Shown: piece after piece, positions 32,590 to 40,748 of the stretch
Position numbering within the stretch: position 1 is the stretch's first letter
How the letters are laid out: every line of letters begins with the position of its first letter
DNA from: Alphaproteobacteria bacterium UBA2784
GTDB lineage: Bacteria > Pseudomonadota > Alphaproteobacteria > Micropepsales > Micropepsaceae
Length of the DNA stretch: 43,677 bases
Direction: 5' to 3'
NCBI GenBank assembly: GCA_002352285.1
Contig: DEIC01000045.1
Span: 1 to 43,677 of the forward strand
Program-made: the position numbers and the translations under genes
The notes under the pieces: generated by a model
Databases searched by the model: none
What the model saw: only the letters and a program-made list of their open reading frames with translations
Told to the model about the DNA's origin: nothing

Positions 32590-33075
32590 ATGAAACAGCC
32601 AATGATCGGGGTCGGCGCCATTGTCTGGCGGGGCGATCATGTGCTCCTCATCAAGCGGGGCAAGGCGCCCCGCAAGGGTGAATGGAGCATCCCCGGCGGC
32701 CGCATCCATTGGGGCGAGACGCTGGAAGAGGCCGTGCGCCGCGAGGTTCTGGAGGAGACGGGCGTTACCATCTCGCGCCTGCATCACTGCGAGACGCTGG
32801 AGGCGCGCTTTCAGGAGCGCGGCGAGGTGACGCGCCACATCATCCTTGTGGATTACTCGGCGCGCTGGAAAAGCGGTCGCGTGCGTGCCGGTGATGATGC
32901 GGCAGATGCCCGCTTTTATCCGTATGCGGAGATTTCGCGGCTGGGGCTGTGGGAGGAGACTCTGCGCGTCATACGAAAAAGCCGCCAGCAGATGATGCGG
33001 CGGCGGGGCAAAGTCAATGCACGAGGTGCAGGGAGTTTAGGTGCAAAGAAACAGACTGGCAAGAGCAGAAAATAG
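32590..33075 (+). CDS. NUDIX hydrolase
   Basis: 161 residues from ATG 32590; upstream ATG 32536 lies in the shared promoter gap with yedK. The complete Nudix box GX5EX7REVLEETGV is seen at 37-59 in GGRIHWGETLEEAVRREVLE onward, so a metal-dependent diphosphatase is expected. The substrate is not evident; the front part VGAIVWRGDHVLLIKRGKAP resembles ADP-ribose or NTP pyrophosphatases. The last 30 residues are strongly basic (RRRGKVNARGAGSLGAKKQT) and outside the fold, like a nucleic-acid contact tail. It is head-to-head with yedK, so both may share regulation. Confidence 0.88.
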   Translation: MKQPMIGVGAIVWRGDHVLLIKRGKAPRKGEWSIPGGRIHWGETLEEAVRREVLEETGVTISRLHHCETLEARFQERGEVTRHIILVDYSARWKSGRVRAGDDAADARFYPYAEISRLGLWEETLRVIRKSRQQMMRRRGKVNARGAGSLGAKKQTGKSRK

Positions 33076-33116
33076 GTCATATCTGGATCGCCTCTTTCAA
33101 TCCATGGAGGCACATC

Positions 33117-34397
33117 ATGCACGCAGCAGGACTTGATTTCGGCACATCCAACTCGGCCATCGGCGTCATCCGCGATGGCGCGCCGGTGCTTGCGCCGATT
33201 GATGGCGGCTCGGCGATGATGCCGTCGGCCATCTTTTTCGATTTTGAGGAGGAGCGCCCCAGTTTCGGGCGGGAGGCGATCAACGCCTATGTCAGCGGGC
33301 ATGACGGGCGGCTGATGCGCTCGCTCAAATCCATTCTCGGCTCCAGGCTCGTCAAGGAAGATACGTTTCTGCGCACGCGGCGCGTTCCCTTCACCACCAT
33401 TCTGGGGCTGGTGATTGGCGAGATGAAAAAGCGCGCCGAAGAATTTCTGGGCGCGCCGATTGATGCTGTGGTGCATGGGCGGCCTGTGCACTTTGTCGAT
33501 GGCGATGCGGCAGCCGACCGCTTTGCCGAAGATACGCTGACGCAAATAGCCGAGGATGCGGGCTTTGCCCATGTCGCTTTTGCCTATGAGCCGATTGCAG
33601 CCGCACGTGCCTATGAGCGCACGATTGCGCGCGAGGAAACGGCTCTGATCGCGGATATTGGCGGCGGCACATCCGACTTTTCGGTCGTGCGCCTTTCGCC
33701 CGACCGGCGCGATCAGGCGGAGCGGGCCTCTGACATTCTTGCAACCGGCGGCCTGCGTCTGGGCGGCACGGATTTTGACCGGCTGCTCTCACTTGATGCG
33801 GTCATGCCGGTCTTCGGGCTGGGCGCGAGTCTGAAATCGAAGCGGCTGCCCATGCCCTCGATCCTCTATGCGGAGCTGGCGCACTGGCCTTCCATCAACA
33901 ATCTCTACAATGCGCGCACGTTGCGCGAGGTGCGCGAGCTTGACGCAGATTGCCGCGAGCCGCAGAAGAGCCGGCGTCTGTTGCAGGTGATTGAAAAGCG
34001 CCTTGGCCACCGCGTGGCGATGGAGGTGGAAGGCGCCAAGATCCGGTTGACGGAGCGCGAGAGCGATGCAGTCGATCTCTCGCTTGTCGAGGCAGGACTT
34101 TCCGCCCCCGTGACGCGCAGCGCGTTCGATGCGGCGATTGCGGAAGAACTTTCGCGCATGGCTCAGTGCGTGCGCGAGACGCTGGCCAAGGCGGGCGTGA
34201 ACGCTGCGGGCCAGAAAACCCTGCGGCTCAATTCGCAGAAGGTCGATACGATATTCGTGACAGGCGGCTCGGGCCTTGTGCCAGCCGTGCGGCAATTGCT
34301 GGCTGCTCTTTTGCCTCACGCCGTGCTGCGCTCGGGCGATGACTTTCTTTCCGTAGCGAAAGGCCTGACCGAGGAGGCGCGCATCCGCTTTGGCTGA
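33117..34397 (+). CDS. yegD: Hsp70-family protein, YegD type
   Basis: 426 residues from ATG 33117, with ATGGAGG seven bases upstream. It is an actin-fold ATPase domain only: phosphate-1 loop GLDFGTSNSAIGV, phosphate-2 loop ALIADIGGGTSDFSVVRL, and the adenosine motif VTGGSGLVPAVRQLL. It lacks the substrate-binding domain and C-terminal lid of DnaK, which is the feature of YegD. The GGLRLGGTDFDRLLS stretch also fits. A chaperone-like role is assumed but unproven. It follows the NUDIX gene on the same strand by 41 bases and precedes the SDR gene by 59 bases. Confidence 0.9.
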   Translation: MHAAGLDFGTSNSAIGVIRDGAPVLAPIDGGSAMMPSAIFFDFEEERPSFGREAINAYVSGHDGRLMRSLKSILGSRLVKEDTFLRTRRVPFTTILGLVIGEMKKRAEEFLGAPIDAVVHGRPVHFVDGDAAADRFAEDTLTQIAEDAGFAHVAFAYEPIAAARAYERTIAREETALIADIGGGTSDFSVVRLSPDRRDQAERASDILATGGLRLGGTDFDRLLSLDAVMPVFGLGASLKSKRLPMPSILYAELAHWPSINNLYNARTLREVRELDADCREPQKSRRLLQVIEKRLGHRVAMEVEGAKIRLTERESDAVDLSLVEAGLSAPVTRSAFDAAIAEELSRMAQCVRETLAKAGVNAAGQKTLRLNSQKVDTIFVTGGSGLVPAVRQLLAALLPHAVLRSGDDFLSVAKGLTEEARIRFG

Positions 34398-34456
34398 CAG
34401 GTTGCGTGCATCCCGTGCGCGGTTATCATCGGCGCATTCGCAACGGAGGATGCGCC

Positions 34457-35242
34457 ATGAGCTACAAGCCCTTTGATCTGACCGGCAAGGTTTCACTCAT
34501 CACCGGTGGCAATGGCGGCATCGGCCTTGGCTTTGCCGAGGCGATTGCGGCCTCTGGCGGCGATGTCGTGATCTGGGGAACGAACGACAAAAAGAATGCC
34601 GAGGCGGAGGCCAGCCTCAAGGCGCATGGTCGGCGCGTGCATGTGCAAAAGGTGAATGTCGCCAGCGAGGCTGATGTCGTCGCCGGCATGAAGGATGCCG
34701 TGCGTGCGATGGGGCGCATCGACAGCGTCTTTGCCAATGCGGGCATTGGCGGCGGTGCGGCGTCGTTTCTGGAGATGACGACGGAAACCTATCGCAAGGT
34801 TTTGTCGGTCAACGAAGATGGCGTGTTCTGGACCTTCCGGGAGGCGTGCCGCCACATGGTTGACCGCTTCAAAAGCGGTGACCGCTCTGGCGGTTCGATC
34901 GTGGGCGTGGCGTCACTGGCTGCGATTGAAGGTGCGGCGCGCAATCAGGCCTATGCCGCCACGAAGGGGGCCGTCATCTCCATGATGAAGGCAGTTGCCG
35001 TGGAACATGCACGCTATGGCATCCGCGCCAATGCGATCCTGCCGGGCTGGATTGCCACCGACATGACGGCGTTTGCGCAGGGCAGTGACGTCTTTACTGA
35101 CAAGGTGATTTCGCGCGTGCCGATGCGGCGCTGGGGAACGCCTGCAGATTTCGGTGGCATTGCCGTCTATCTCGCCAGTGACGCGAGCGCGTACCATTCC
35201 GGCGACAGCTTTGTGATCGACGGCGGTTACGCGGTGTTTTGA
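34457..35242 (+). CDS. Short-chain dehydrogenase/reductase (SDR)
   Basis: 261 residues from ATG 34457 (ACGGAGGA upstream). Classical SDR: the cofactor motif TGGNGGIG at 16-23, NAGIG near 94-98, and the catalytic S153, Y166 and K170 (YAATK). PGWIATDM follows the active site, and the end DGGYAVF is typical of the FabG-like group. NAD(P)-dependent oxidation or reduction of an alcohol/ketone; the substrate cannot be deduced. The stretch DRFKSGDRSGGSIVGVASLA suggests the branch with a short insertion before the catalytic Ser. It ends at a palindromic repeat region. Confidence 0.9.
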   Translation: MSYKPFDLTGKVSLITGGNGGIGLGFAEAIAASGGDVVIWGTNDKKNAEAEASLKAHGRRVHVQKVNVASEADVVAGMKDAVRAMGRIDSVFANAGIGGGAASFLEMTTETYRKVLSVNEDGVFWTFREACRHMVDRFKSGDRSGGSIVGVASLAAIEGAARNQAYAATKGAVISMMKAVAVEHARYGIRANAILPGWIATDMTAFAQGSDVFTDKVISRVPMRRWGTPADFGGIAVYLASDASAYHSGDSFVIDGGYAVF

Positions 35243-35259
35243 TTTTGTTGTTCGTTCAG

Positions 35260-35424
35260 CCTCCCCTTTCCTAAAAGGGGAGGCGGAACTTGAGTGAGCG
35301 AAAAGCGAAACTCAAGTCCGGTGGGGTTGCGGGACGCTGCGCTGAGTTTGCAAGCGGTGCCCCCCACCGATTTGCGCAAACGCGCAAATCCTTGCGCTCC
35401 GCTCACCCCCAACTCGGGGGAGGC
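35260..35424. repeat. Modular palindromic intergenic element, copy 3 (type A)
   Basis: Stem 1: CCTCCCCTTT / AAAGGGGAGG (35260-35283, loop CCTA). Stem 2: ACTTGAG / CTCAAGT (35288-35317) with GG/CC outside and a one-base bulge. Stem 3: GGTGGGG (35320) with CCCCACC (35362-35368). Stem 4: GATTTGCGC / GCGCAAATC (35369-35390). Last: CCCCC-AACT-CGGGGG near 35406-35420, more degraded than in copy 1. Stems 1, 3 and 4 match copy 1 base for base. A further small hairpin, GGGGG-TTTGT-CCCCC, lies at 35461-35475 beside the next stop codon. Confidence 0.85.
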
Positions 35425-35477
35425 GGAAGCAAAGCAGCATTCACAAGCAAGCCGCAGTTTGGGGGTTTGTCCCCCTT

Positions 35478-35897
35478 TCAATCACACACCAGCTGTCCAT
35501 ACGAATTGCGCTTGTTGCGCGCGCGGCATTCGGGGCTGGGGCCAACGAATTCGCCGTCGGGACTCCACATCACGGCGCCGCGTTGCTGATCGGCATAGGC
35601 TGCATCCTCGCACGCCTTCGAGTTGAGGCGGCCAGTGGCATCGGGGCGATAGCCCATGTAGTTGCACAGGATCACGGGCCACCAGCGGTCACGCTCTGAA
35701 GCCAGAATATAGTCCTTGAGATATTGCGGCGCGCGCTTCCACCACTCGCGCACGCGGTCGCGCGTCATGGTTGCCGTGTGCGGCCGCACGGTCGTGAGGA
35801 ATTCTTCCTCCGACCAGGGCGGGCCTGCACTGGCCGGTGACGCAAGGGCAAGAAGGGTAAATCCGGCCACGATGGCGGCGCAAAGCGTCTTGAGCAT
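35478..35897 (-). CDS. Small secreted hypothetical protein
   Basis: 139 residues, with GAGGTG upstream of the ATG. The first 24 residues (LCAAIVAGFTLLALASPASA) are a Sec signal peptide cut before GPPWSEEE. The mature part is rich in charged and aromatic residues (VREWWKRAPQYLKDYILASE, DRWWPVILCNYMGYRPD) and has four cysteines, three of them in CNYMG, ACEDAAY and PECRARNKR and one two from the end (LVCD), likely two disulfides. No family is recognised. It is a single-gene unit placed between the repeat element and the nitronate monooxygenase gene, from which it diverges. Confidence 0.72.
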   Translation of the reverse strand: MLKTLCAAIVAGFTLLALASPASAGPPWSEEEFLTTVRPHTATMTRDRVREWWKRAPQYLKDYILASERDRWWPVILCNYMGYRPDATGRLNSKACEDAAYADQQRGAVMWSPDGEFVGPSPECRARNKRNSYGQLVCD

Positions 35898-36011
35898 GGG
35901 TTCACCTCGTTTGCGCGCCAGCTTGCCACAGGATCGGGGCCTTTGCGAGGCGGGTTGAGGTTTCGCCCGGCCCGGCCAATGATGGGCGCATCACATTTCA
36001 CGGAGAATGGC

Positions 36012-36989
36012 ATGAGCCTGCGCACGCGTGTGACCGACCTCTTGGGCATTGAGCATCCCATCCTGCTGGCAGGCATGGGCGGTGTTTCCTATGCCGAGCT
36101 GTGTGCGGTGGTGTCGGAAGCGGGCGGCTTTGGCACGCTGGGCATGGCAGGTGTGGGCACGTCAGAGATCCGCAACCAGATCAAGCGCGTCCGCGCGCTC
36201 ACCAAAAAGCCTTTCGGTGTCGACCTGCTGGCGGCGGTGCCGGAGTCACTTGAAAAGGCGGCCGACATCATCATCGACGAGGGCGCCAATGCCTTTATCT
36301 CGGGCCTTGGTGTGCCGCCGCGACATCTGGTGGACCGTTTCCATGCGGCGGGCCTGAAAGTGATGAATGTCTGCGGCACGGTGAAACACGCGCGCGATGG
36401 CGAAGCGGGTGGGCTTGACGCCGTGATTGCGCAGGGCACGGAAGCGGGTGGCCATACGGGTCGCATCGCGGGCATGGCGCTCATTCCCCAGGTGGTGGAT
36501 GCCGTGCGCGTGCCGGTGGTCGCCGCAGGCTCCATCGTCGATGGGCGTGGCATGGCGGCGGCCTTCGCGCTCGGCGCGGAAGCCGTGTGGGTGGGCACGC
36601 GCTTTATCGCCAGCGCCGAGGCGCATGCGGGCCAGATGTACAAAGACGTGATCGTCGATGCGAAGGACGAAGATACGATCATCACGCGCTGCTATTCCGG
36701 CAAGACGATGCGCGTGTTCAAGAACCCCTATGTCGTTGACTGGGAGCGCCGCCCGCAGGACATCAAGCCATTTCCGGCGCAGGCCATTCACTCGGCACAG
36801 GCAGGCGTGATGGGCGGCATTGGCGGCCAGATCGAGGGGCTGGACCGCGACCGCTCCTGCTTTGCGATGGGGCAGGGCGCGGGCGCGATCAAAGACGTGC
36901 GCCCGGCAGGCGAGATCGTGCGGGCCATGGTGCATGAGGCGGCAGGTGTGCTGTCACGCATTGGCAGGCTGGCGAAGGAAATGGGGTGA
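36012..36989 (+). CDS. Nitronate monooxygenase (NMO/2-nitropropane dioxygenase family)
   Basis: 325 residues from ATG 36012 (CGGAG nine bases upstream). FMN-binding TIM barrel. HPILLAGMGGVSYAELCAVV begins the barrel; QGTEAGGHTGRI contains the family AGGHxG loop with the catalytic His; VVAAGSIVDGRGMAAAFALG and GAEAVWVGTRFIASAEA bind the FMN phosphate. It oxidises alkyl nitronates such as propionate-3-nitronate, or reduces quinones in related members. A stand-alone gene; its transcript converges with that of the FAD oxidoreductase, with a small palindrome in the 42-base gap. Confidence 0.9.
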   Translation: MSLRTRVTDLLGIEHPILLAGMGGVSYAELCAVVSEAGGFGTLGMAGVGTSEIRNQIKRVRALTKKPFGVDLLAAVPESLEKAADIIIDEGANAFISGLGVPPRHLVDRFHAAGLKVMNVCGTVKHARDGEAGGLDAVIAQGTEAGGHTGRIAGMALIPQVVDAVRVPVVAAGSIVDGRGMAAAFALGAEAVWVGTRFIASAEAHAGQMYKDVIVDAKDEDTIITRCYSGKTMRVFKNPYVVDWERRPQDIKPFPAQAIHSAQAGVMGGIGGQIEGLDRDRSCFAMGQGAGAIKDVRPAGEIVRAMVHEAAGVLSRIGRLAKEMG

Positions 36990-37001
36990 TCCCAATTTTC
37001 C

Positions 37002-37019
37002 CTCTCCCCGAGGGGAGAG
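37002..37019. terminator. Short palindrome between convergent genes (type B derivative)
   Basis: CTCTCCCC-GA-GGGGAGAG, an eight-pair stem with a two-base loop, the same as stem 5 of the complete element at 28645-28758. It lies between the stops of the nitronate monooxygenase (36989) and the FAD oxidoreductase (37032), where it could end both transcripts. No T-run follows. Confidence 0.55.
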
Positions 37020-37031
37020 CGGGCAAAGAGT

Positions 37032-38450
37032 TCAATCGCCCAACACCCTTCCCGGGTTCATGATGTTGTGCGGATCAATCGCGCGTTTCAAGGTGCGCAT
37101 CAGTTCCAGCGCGGTCTTGTCCTTGAATTGGGGCAATAGCGCCGCCTTCATGCGGCCGATGCCGTGTTCGGCGCTGATCGAGCCGTCATGGGCGGCGACA
37201 ATGGAGTGGATGAGCCCGGCAATGGCCTCCTGATGCGCCAGAAAATCTTCGGCACGCGCTCCCGATGGCTGGCTGATGTTGAAGTGCAGATTGCCGTCGC
37301 CAACATGACCAAAGATCACAGGCCGCACGCCCGGCCAGGCGCTGGTGACGGCAAGGCTTGCCTCACGGATGAAGGCCGGAATGCGCGAGACGGGCACGGC
37401 AATGTCGTGCTTCAGCGAAGCGCCCTCGCGCTTCTGCGCCTCTGACAGGCTTTCGCGCAGATGCCAGAGATTGGTGGCTTCGCGCGCACTGGAGGCAAGG
37501 GCTGCATCGCGCACATCACCTGCTTCAATCGCCGCACCCAGCGACGCCTCCAGCACATTGCGCAGGGGCCACATGGCCGAAGACGACAATTCGATCAGCA
37601 CCGCCCAGGCAGGCGGTTTGGCAAAGGGCGGACGGATGCCGGGGATGTGCTTTGCGGCCAGCTCAATGGCGATGGCGGGCACGAGCTCGAAGGCGGTCAG
37701 GGCGTCGCCTGCATCACGCTTCAGGCGGCGGAAGAGATTGATGGCGGCGACAGGATCGGGCACGCCTGCAAAGGCCGTTTCGGTGACGCGCGGCCACGGA
37801 AACAGTTTCAGTGTGGCGGCAGTGATGACGCCAAGTGTTCCCTCTGCACCCATGAAAAGATGCTTGAGGTCATAACCCGTGTTGTCCTTGCGCAGGGCGG
37901 AGAGCGTATTCATCACGCTGCCATCCGGCAGCACCACTTCAAGACCCAGCACCAGATCGCGCGCATTGCCATAGCGCAGCACAGCGGTGCCGCCCGCATT
38001 CGTTGAAAGATTGCCGCCAATGGTGGCGCTGCCCTCAGCGGCGAGACTCAGCGGAAACAGCCGGTCGTTTTCGGCGGCGATGCGCTGGGCATCGGCCAGC
38101 ACCACGCCCGCCTCGGCGACCATCGAGTCATTGTCCGCATCAATCGCGCGGATGGCATTGAGCCGTTGCGTCACCAGCAGCACTTCATTGCCGCTTTCAT
38201 CCGGCACCTGTGCGCCGACAAGCCCGGTATTGCCGCCCTGCGTGACAATGGGCGTGCGCGTTTCATGGGCGAGGGCCAGGATGCGCGAGATTTCTTCGAC
38301 GCGTCTGGGCATCAGCATCAGGGCGGTCCTGCCGTGCCAGCGGCCACGCCATTCGGAAAGATGGGGTGCGATGGCGGCGGCATCAGTGGTGGCATTGCCG
38401 GGGCCGGATGCCGCCGTAAAGCGCGTCAGAAGATCAGCACTCAGCGTCAT
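37032..38450 (-). CDS. FAD-binding oxidoreductase (GlcD / D-2-hydroxyacid dehydrogenase type)
   Basis: 472 residues. The FAD_binding_4 domain has VTQGGNTGLVGAQVPD and AAEGSATIGGNLSTNAGG, which hold the FAD diphosphate; the C-terminal FAD-oxidase_C domain has VIFGHVGDGNLHFN and SAEHGIGRMK, with the metal/substrate histidines. The length and motifs match D-2-hydroxyglutarate or D-lactate dehydrogenases of the human D2HGDH/GlcD group. It oxidises a D-2-hydroxyacid and hands electrons to a carrier; the substrate is uncertain. It starts nine bases after the stop of the Sua5-type gene, so they form an operon. Confidence 0.9.
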   Translation of the reverse strand: MTLSADLLTRFTAASGPGNATTDAAAIAPHLSEWRGRWHGRTALMLMPRRVEEISRILALAHETRTPIVTQGGNTGLVGAQVPDESGNEVLLVTQRLNAIRAIDADNDSMVAEAGVVLADAQRIAAENDRLFPLSLAAEGSATIGGNLSTNAGGTAVLRYGNARDLVLGLEVVLPDGSVMNTLSALRKDNTGYDLKHLFMGAEGTLGVITAATLKLFPWPRVTETAFAGVPDPVAAINLFRRLKRDAGDALTAFELVPAIAIELAAKHIPGIRPPFAKPPAWAVLIELSSSAMWPLRNVLEASLGAAIEAGDVRDAALASSAREATNLWHLRESLSEAQKREGASLKHDIAVPVSRIPAFIREASLAVTSAWPGVRPVIFGHVGDGNLHFNISQPSGARAEDFLAHQEAIAGLIHSIVAAHDGSISAEHGIGRMKAALLPQFKDKTALELMRTLKRAIDPHNIMNPGRVLGD

Positions 38451-38459
38451 CGCGCATTC

Positions 38460-39404
38460 TCATGTGACGTTTGCCGCGCGGCGCAGGCGGTCGTTGATGG
38501 CCTCGCCCAGACCATGCGACGGAATGGGCGCAACCGCAATGCGCGCCGCATCTGATTTGTCGGCAAGGCGCAGCAGGCGGAAGAGATTGCTCGCCGCCTC
38601 CTCCAGCCGCCCTGCAGCACTCAGCGGCAGAACAATATGTGCGCCCGATGGCGCCGGGCCGAAAGAGAGGAATGCGTCGGTCTTCAGCGGCGCGGTGATA
38701 TTGAGTGCGACGGGTTTTTTGGGCGCGTAATGGCGGAACATGCGGCCGGGTGCGCGCGGGCGGGCGGGATCAAGCTCTGCATCCGCGAGCGGGCCAGTGA
38801 TCGCCTCGATCTCCTGGCGGGCAATTGCGCCCAGCCGCAACAGCACCGGCGTGCTGCCATCAAAGCCGATGATAGTTGACTCAAGGCCCATGATTGCTGC
38901 CCCGCCATCAAGTACCATGATCTCATCGCCCAGACTTTCGGCGACATGGGCGGCATCGGTGGGTGAGGGTTCACCCGAGCGGTTGGCGCTGGGAGCGGCC
39001 AGCGGCACATTGCATGCGCGCAGCAGGGCCTGCGCCACAGGGTGGCGGGGAACGCGCAGCGCGATGGTCTCAAGACCTGCCGTTACCAGATCAGCCACGG
39101 GGCTCTCGGCCTTGCGCGGCAACACAAGTGTCAACGGGCCGGGCCAGAAGGCGGCTGCGAGTTTCTCTGCCACAGGTGAAAAGATGGCATGACGGTGCGC
39201 GGTCCCCGCATCCGGCACATGGGTAATCAGCGGATTGATTTTGGGCCGTGTCTTGGCCGCAAAGATCTTCGCTACCGCCTCGCCATTGGTTGCATCGGCG
39301 CCCAGCCCATAGACGGTCTCGGTCGGGAACGCGACTACTTCACCGGCGCGCAGGCGCTCTGCCGCGCGCGCGATGTTTGCTGGGGAGGCCGGAAGAAGGG
39401 GCAT
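38460..39404 (-). CDS. tsaC: L-threonylcarbamoyladenylate synthase (Sua5/TsaC)
   Basis: 314 residues from ATG 39404; a GTG at 39416 with AAGG three bases before it is an alternative. It makes threonylcarbamoyl-AMP for the t6A37 modification of ANN-reading tRNAs. The YrdC domain holds GEVVAFPTETVYGLGADATN, KTRPKINPLITHV and APSANRSGEPSPT (KxR...SxN site). After about residue 200 the linker ARPRAPGRMFRHYAPKKPV leads into a Sua5 domain, so this is the longer Sua5 type. It leads the operon with the FAD oxidoreductase. Both genes have separate roles, metabolic and translational, so the pairing may be only positional. Confidence 0.93.
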   Translation of the reverse strand: MPLLPASPANIARAAERLRAGEVVAFPTETVYGLGADATNGEAVAKIFAAKTRPKINPLITHVPDAGTAHRHAIFSPVAEKLAAAFWPGPLTLVLPRKAESPVADLVTAGLETIALRVPRHPVAQALLRACNVPLAAPSANRSGEPSPTDAAHVAESLGDEIMVLDGGAAIMGLESTIIGFDGSTPVLLRLGAIARQEIEAITGPLADAELDPARPRAPGRMFRHYAPKKPVALNITAPLKTDAFLSFGPAPSGAHIVLPLSAAGRLEEAASNLFRLLRLADKSDAARIAVAPIPSHGLGEAINDRLRRAANVT

Positions 39405-39424
39405 TGACTGCGTCACTTGCCTTG

Positions 39425-39500
39425 GCCCGCCCTCGCGGGCGTGAAAGGCCCCCTCACGAAAATTGCTTTGCAATTTTCTGCTCTCCCCAAGGGGAGAGCA
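39425..39500. repeat. Palindromic intergenic element, copy 4 (type B, truncated)
   Basis: GCCCGC-CCTC-GCGGGC (39425-39440) is followed by CCCCCTCAC (39449-39457), the stem GAAAATTGC / GCAATTTTC (39458-39478) and TGCTCTCCCC / GGGGAGAGCA (39479-39500). It corresponds to the right half of the element at 28645-28758; the AT-rich stem differs on both arms and keeps pairing. It lies upstream of the tsaC start and 20 bases beyond the stop of the secreted protein gene. Confidence 0.8.
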
Positions 39501-39520
39501 GAACTGCAGCGGTCAATGTC

Positions 39521-40066
39521 TTATTCTTTCGCCGCGATACCGGCGAAGTCGAGCGATGAGAAAATGGCGGTGACCGTTTCCATGGCCGGCGCCGGGTCGC
39601 TGACCGGCATGATCGAGACTGCACGCGAGTTCGACACGACGACCAGAAGATCAGCCTTGCCCATCCCGCGCTCCTTGGGCGTGAGCGCGGTATAGCCGTT
39701 CACTTCCGTCAGTGCGAAGCCCCACATGTCGCGGTTCGACTCATTGCCCATGAGGTCGAGGTTCTGGGCCACATTCTCGTTCGAGAAGGTGAACGTGATG
39801 GTGAACGCGCCGCCACCGGGTTCAGTTGCGAAATAGGTGTAGGAGATGGTGGAGCCGGACTCCGCCAGCCAGACACCGGGCGCCATGTCGCGCTCCCACC
39901 CGGCGGGTGCTGCCGGGAAGAACGCCTCAAATTCGCGGATCTTGGCGTCGTCCATCAAACCTTCGGTGCGGTCGGGCCCCATGTCAGCAGCGAAAGCCGG
40001 GGCACCGGCGAGCGGAAGAATGAGCGCGAGCGGCGCAAGCAGACGTGTCAGGCGTGAAGCAAACAT
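39521..40066 (-). CDS. Secreted protein, tandem paralogue 1
   Basis: 181 residues. Signal peptide of about 26 residues (LLAPLALILPLAGAPAFA), cut before ADMGPD. The mature protein has DAKIREFEAFFPAAPAGWER, STISYTYFATEPGGGAFTIT, WGFALTEVNGYTALTPKERG and ADLLVVVSNSRAVSIMP. It is clearly related over its whole length to the next gene upstream, with shared KIREF, FFP, STIS, TFSN, WGF, KAD and SNSR. No family name is recognised; the beta-rich pattern suggests a small periplasmic binding or stress protein. Downstream copy of the pair, 39 bases after paralogue 2. Confidence 0.72.
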   Translation of the reverse strand: MFASRLTRLLAPLALILPLAGAPAFAADMGPDRTEGLMDDAKIREFEAFFPAAPAGWERDMAPGVWLAESGSTISYTYFATEPGGGAFTITFTFSNENVAQNLDLMGNESNRDMWGFALTEVNGYTALTPKERGMGKADLLVVVSNSRAVSIMPVSDPAPAMETVTAIFSSLDFAGIAAKE

Positions 40067-40105
40067 ATGTTTCCCCGTTGATTCAGAAAGCCAGTCTGGT
40101 GCGTG

Positions 40106-40654
40106 TCAGTCTTTTGCCGCAATGGCCGCAAAGTCGAGACCGCCAAAGATGCGGGTGATTTCGTCAAGGCTGGGCAGCGGCACGTTGCTGGCTGGCGCCA
40201 CTGCAATCACGCGCGAGTTCGACAGGATCACGACGTAATCGGCCTTGTTCACGCCGCGATCAATGGCCGTCAGGGCGCGCCAATCACCGATCTTGCCGCG
40301 ATCAAAACCCCAGGTGGCGCGCTCTTCCTCGCTGCGCATCATTTTCTTGTATTGGCTCGACACATCGTTCGAGAAGGTCAGCGTGATGGTGAAGCCCACG
40401 CCGCCCTGCGTCAGGCTGAGATAGGTAAACGAGATTGTCGAAGCGGTGTCCGAGAGGAACACGTCAGGTTCGAGATCGCGCACCCAGCCACCCGGCTCTG
40501 TGGGGAAGAAGGACGCGAACTCGCGGATTTTCGCATCTTCCATCAGCGCTTCATCGCGATCCGGACCTTCATCGGCAGCGATGGCAGGTGCGGCTGCCAG
40601 CGGCAGCACGAATGCAAGAACAAGAGCGAGTCTGGACAGAACTGAAACGCGCAT
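40106..40654 (-). CDS. Secreted protein, tandem paralogue 2
   Basis: 182 residues. Signal peptide LALVLAFVLPLAAAPAIA, cut before ADEGPD. The mature part aligns end-to-end with paralogue 1: KIREFASFFPTEPGGWVRDL, STISFTYLSLTQGGVGFTIT, TFSNDVSSQYKK, WGFDRGKIGDWRALTAIDRG, ADYVVILSNSRVIAVAP and a common end (I.GGLDFAAIAAK). Both lack cysteines. The pair looks like an old duplication, as the bases differ in many places. It is read in the same direction as paralogue 1 and lies between it and the purL stop, so the promoter should be in 40655-40748. Confidence 0.72.
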   Translation of the reverse strand: MRVSVLSRLALVLAFVLPLAAAPAIAADEGPDRDEALMEDAKIREFASFFPTEPGGWVRDLEPDVFLSDTASTISFTYLSLTQGGVGFTITLTFSNDVSSQYKKMMRSEEERATWGFDRGKIGDWRALTAIDRGVNKADYVVILSNSRVIAVAPASNVPLPSLDEITRIFGGLDFAAIAAKD

Positions 40655-40748
40655 GGTTGATCCCCAAAATAGGGCAGCGCACCTGCCGCCCTTCTGGCTG
40701 CATTTTCGCGGAACTGCCCGCGCCGTTCAATGGCCAACCAGCGAGAGA

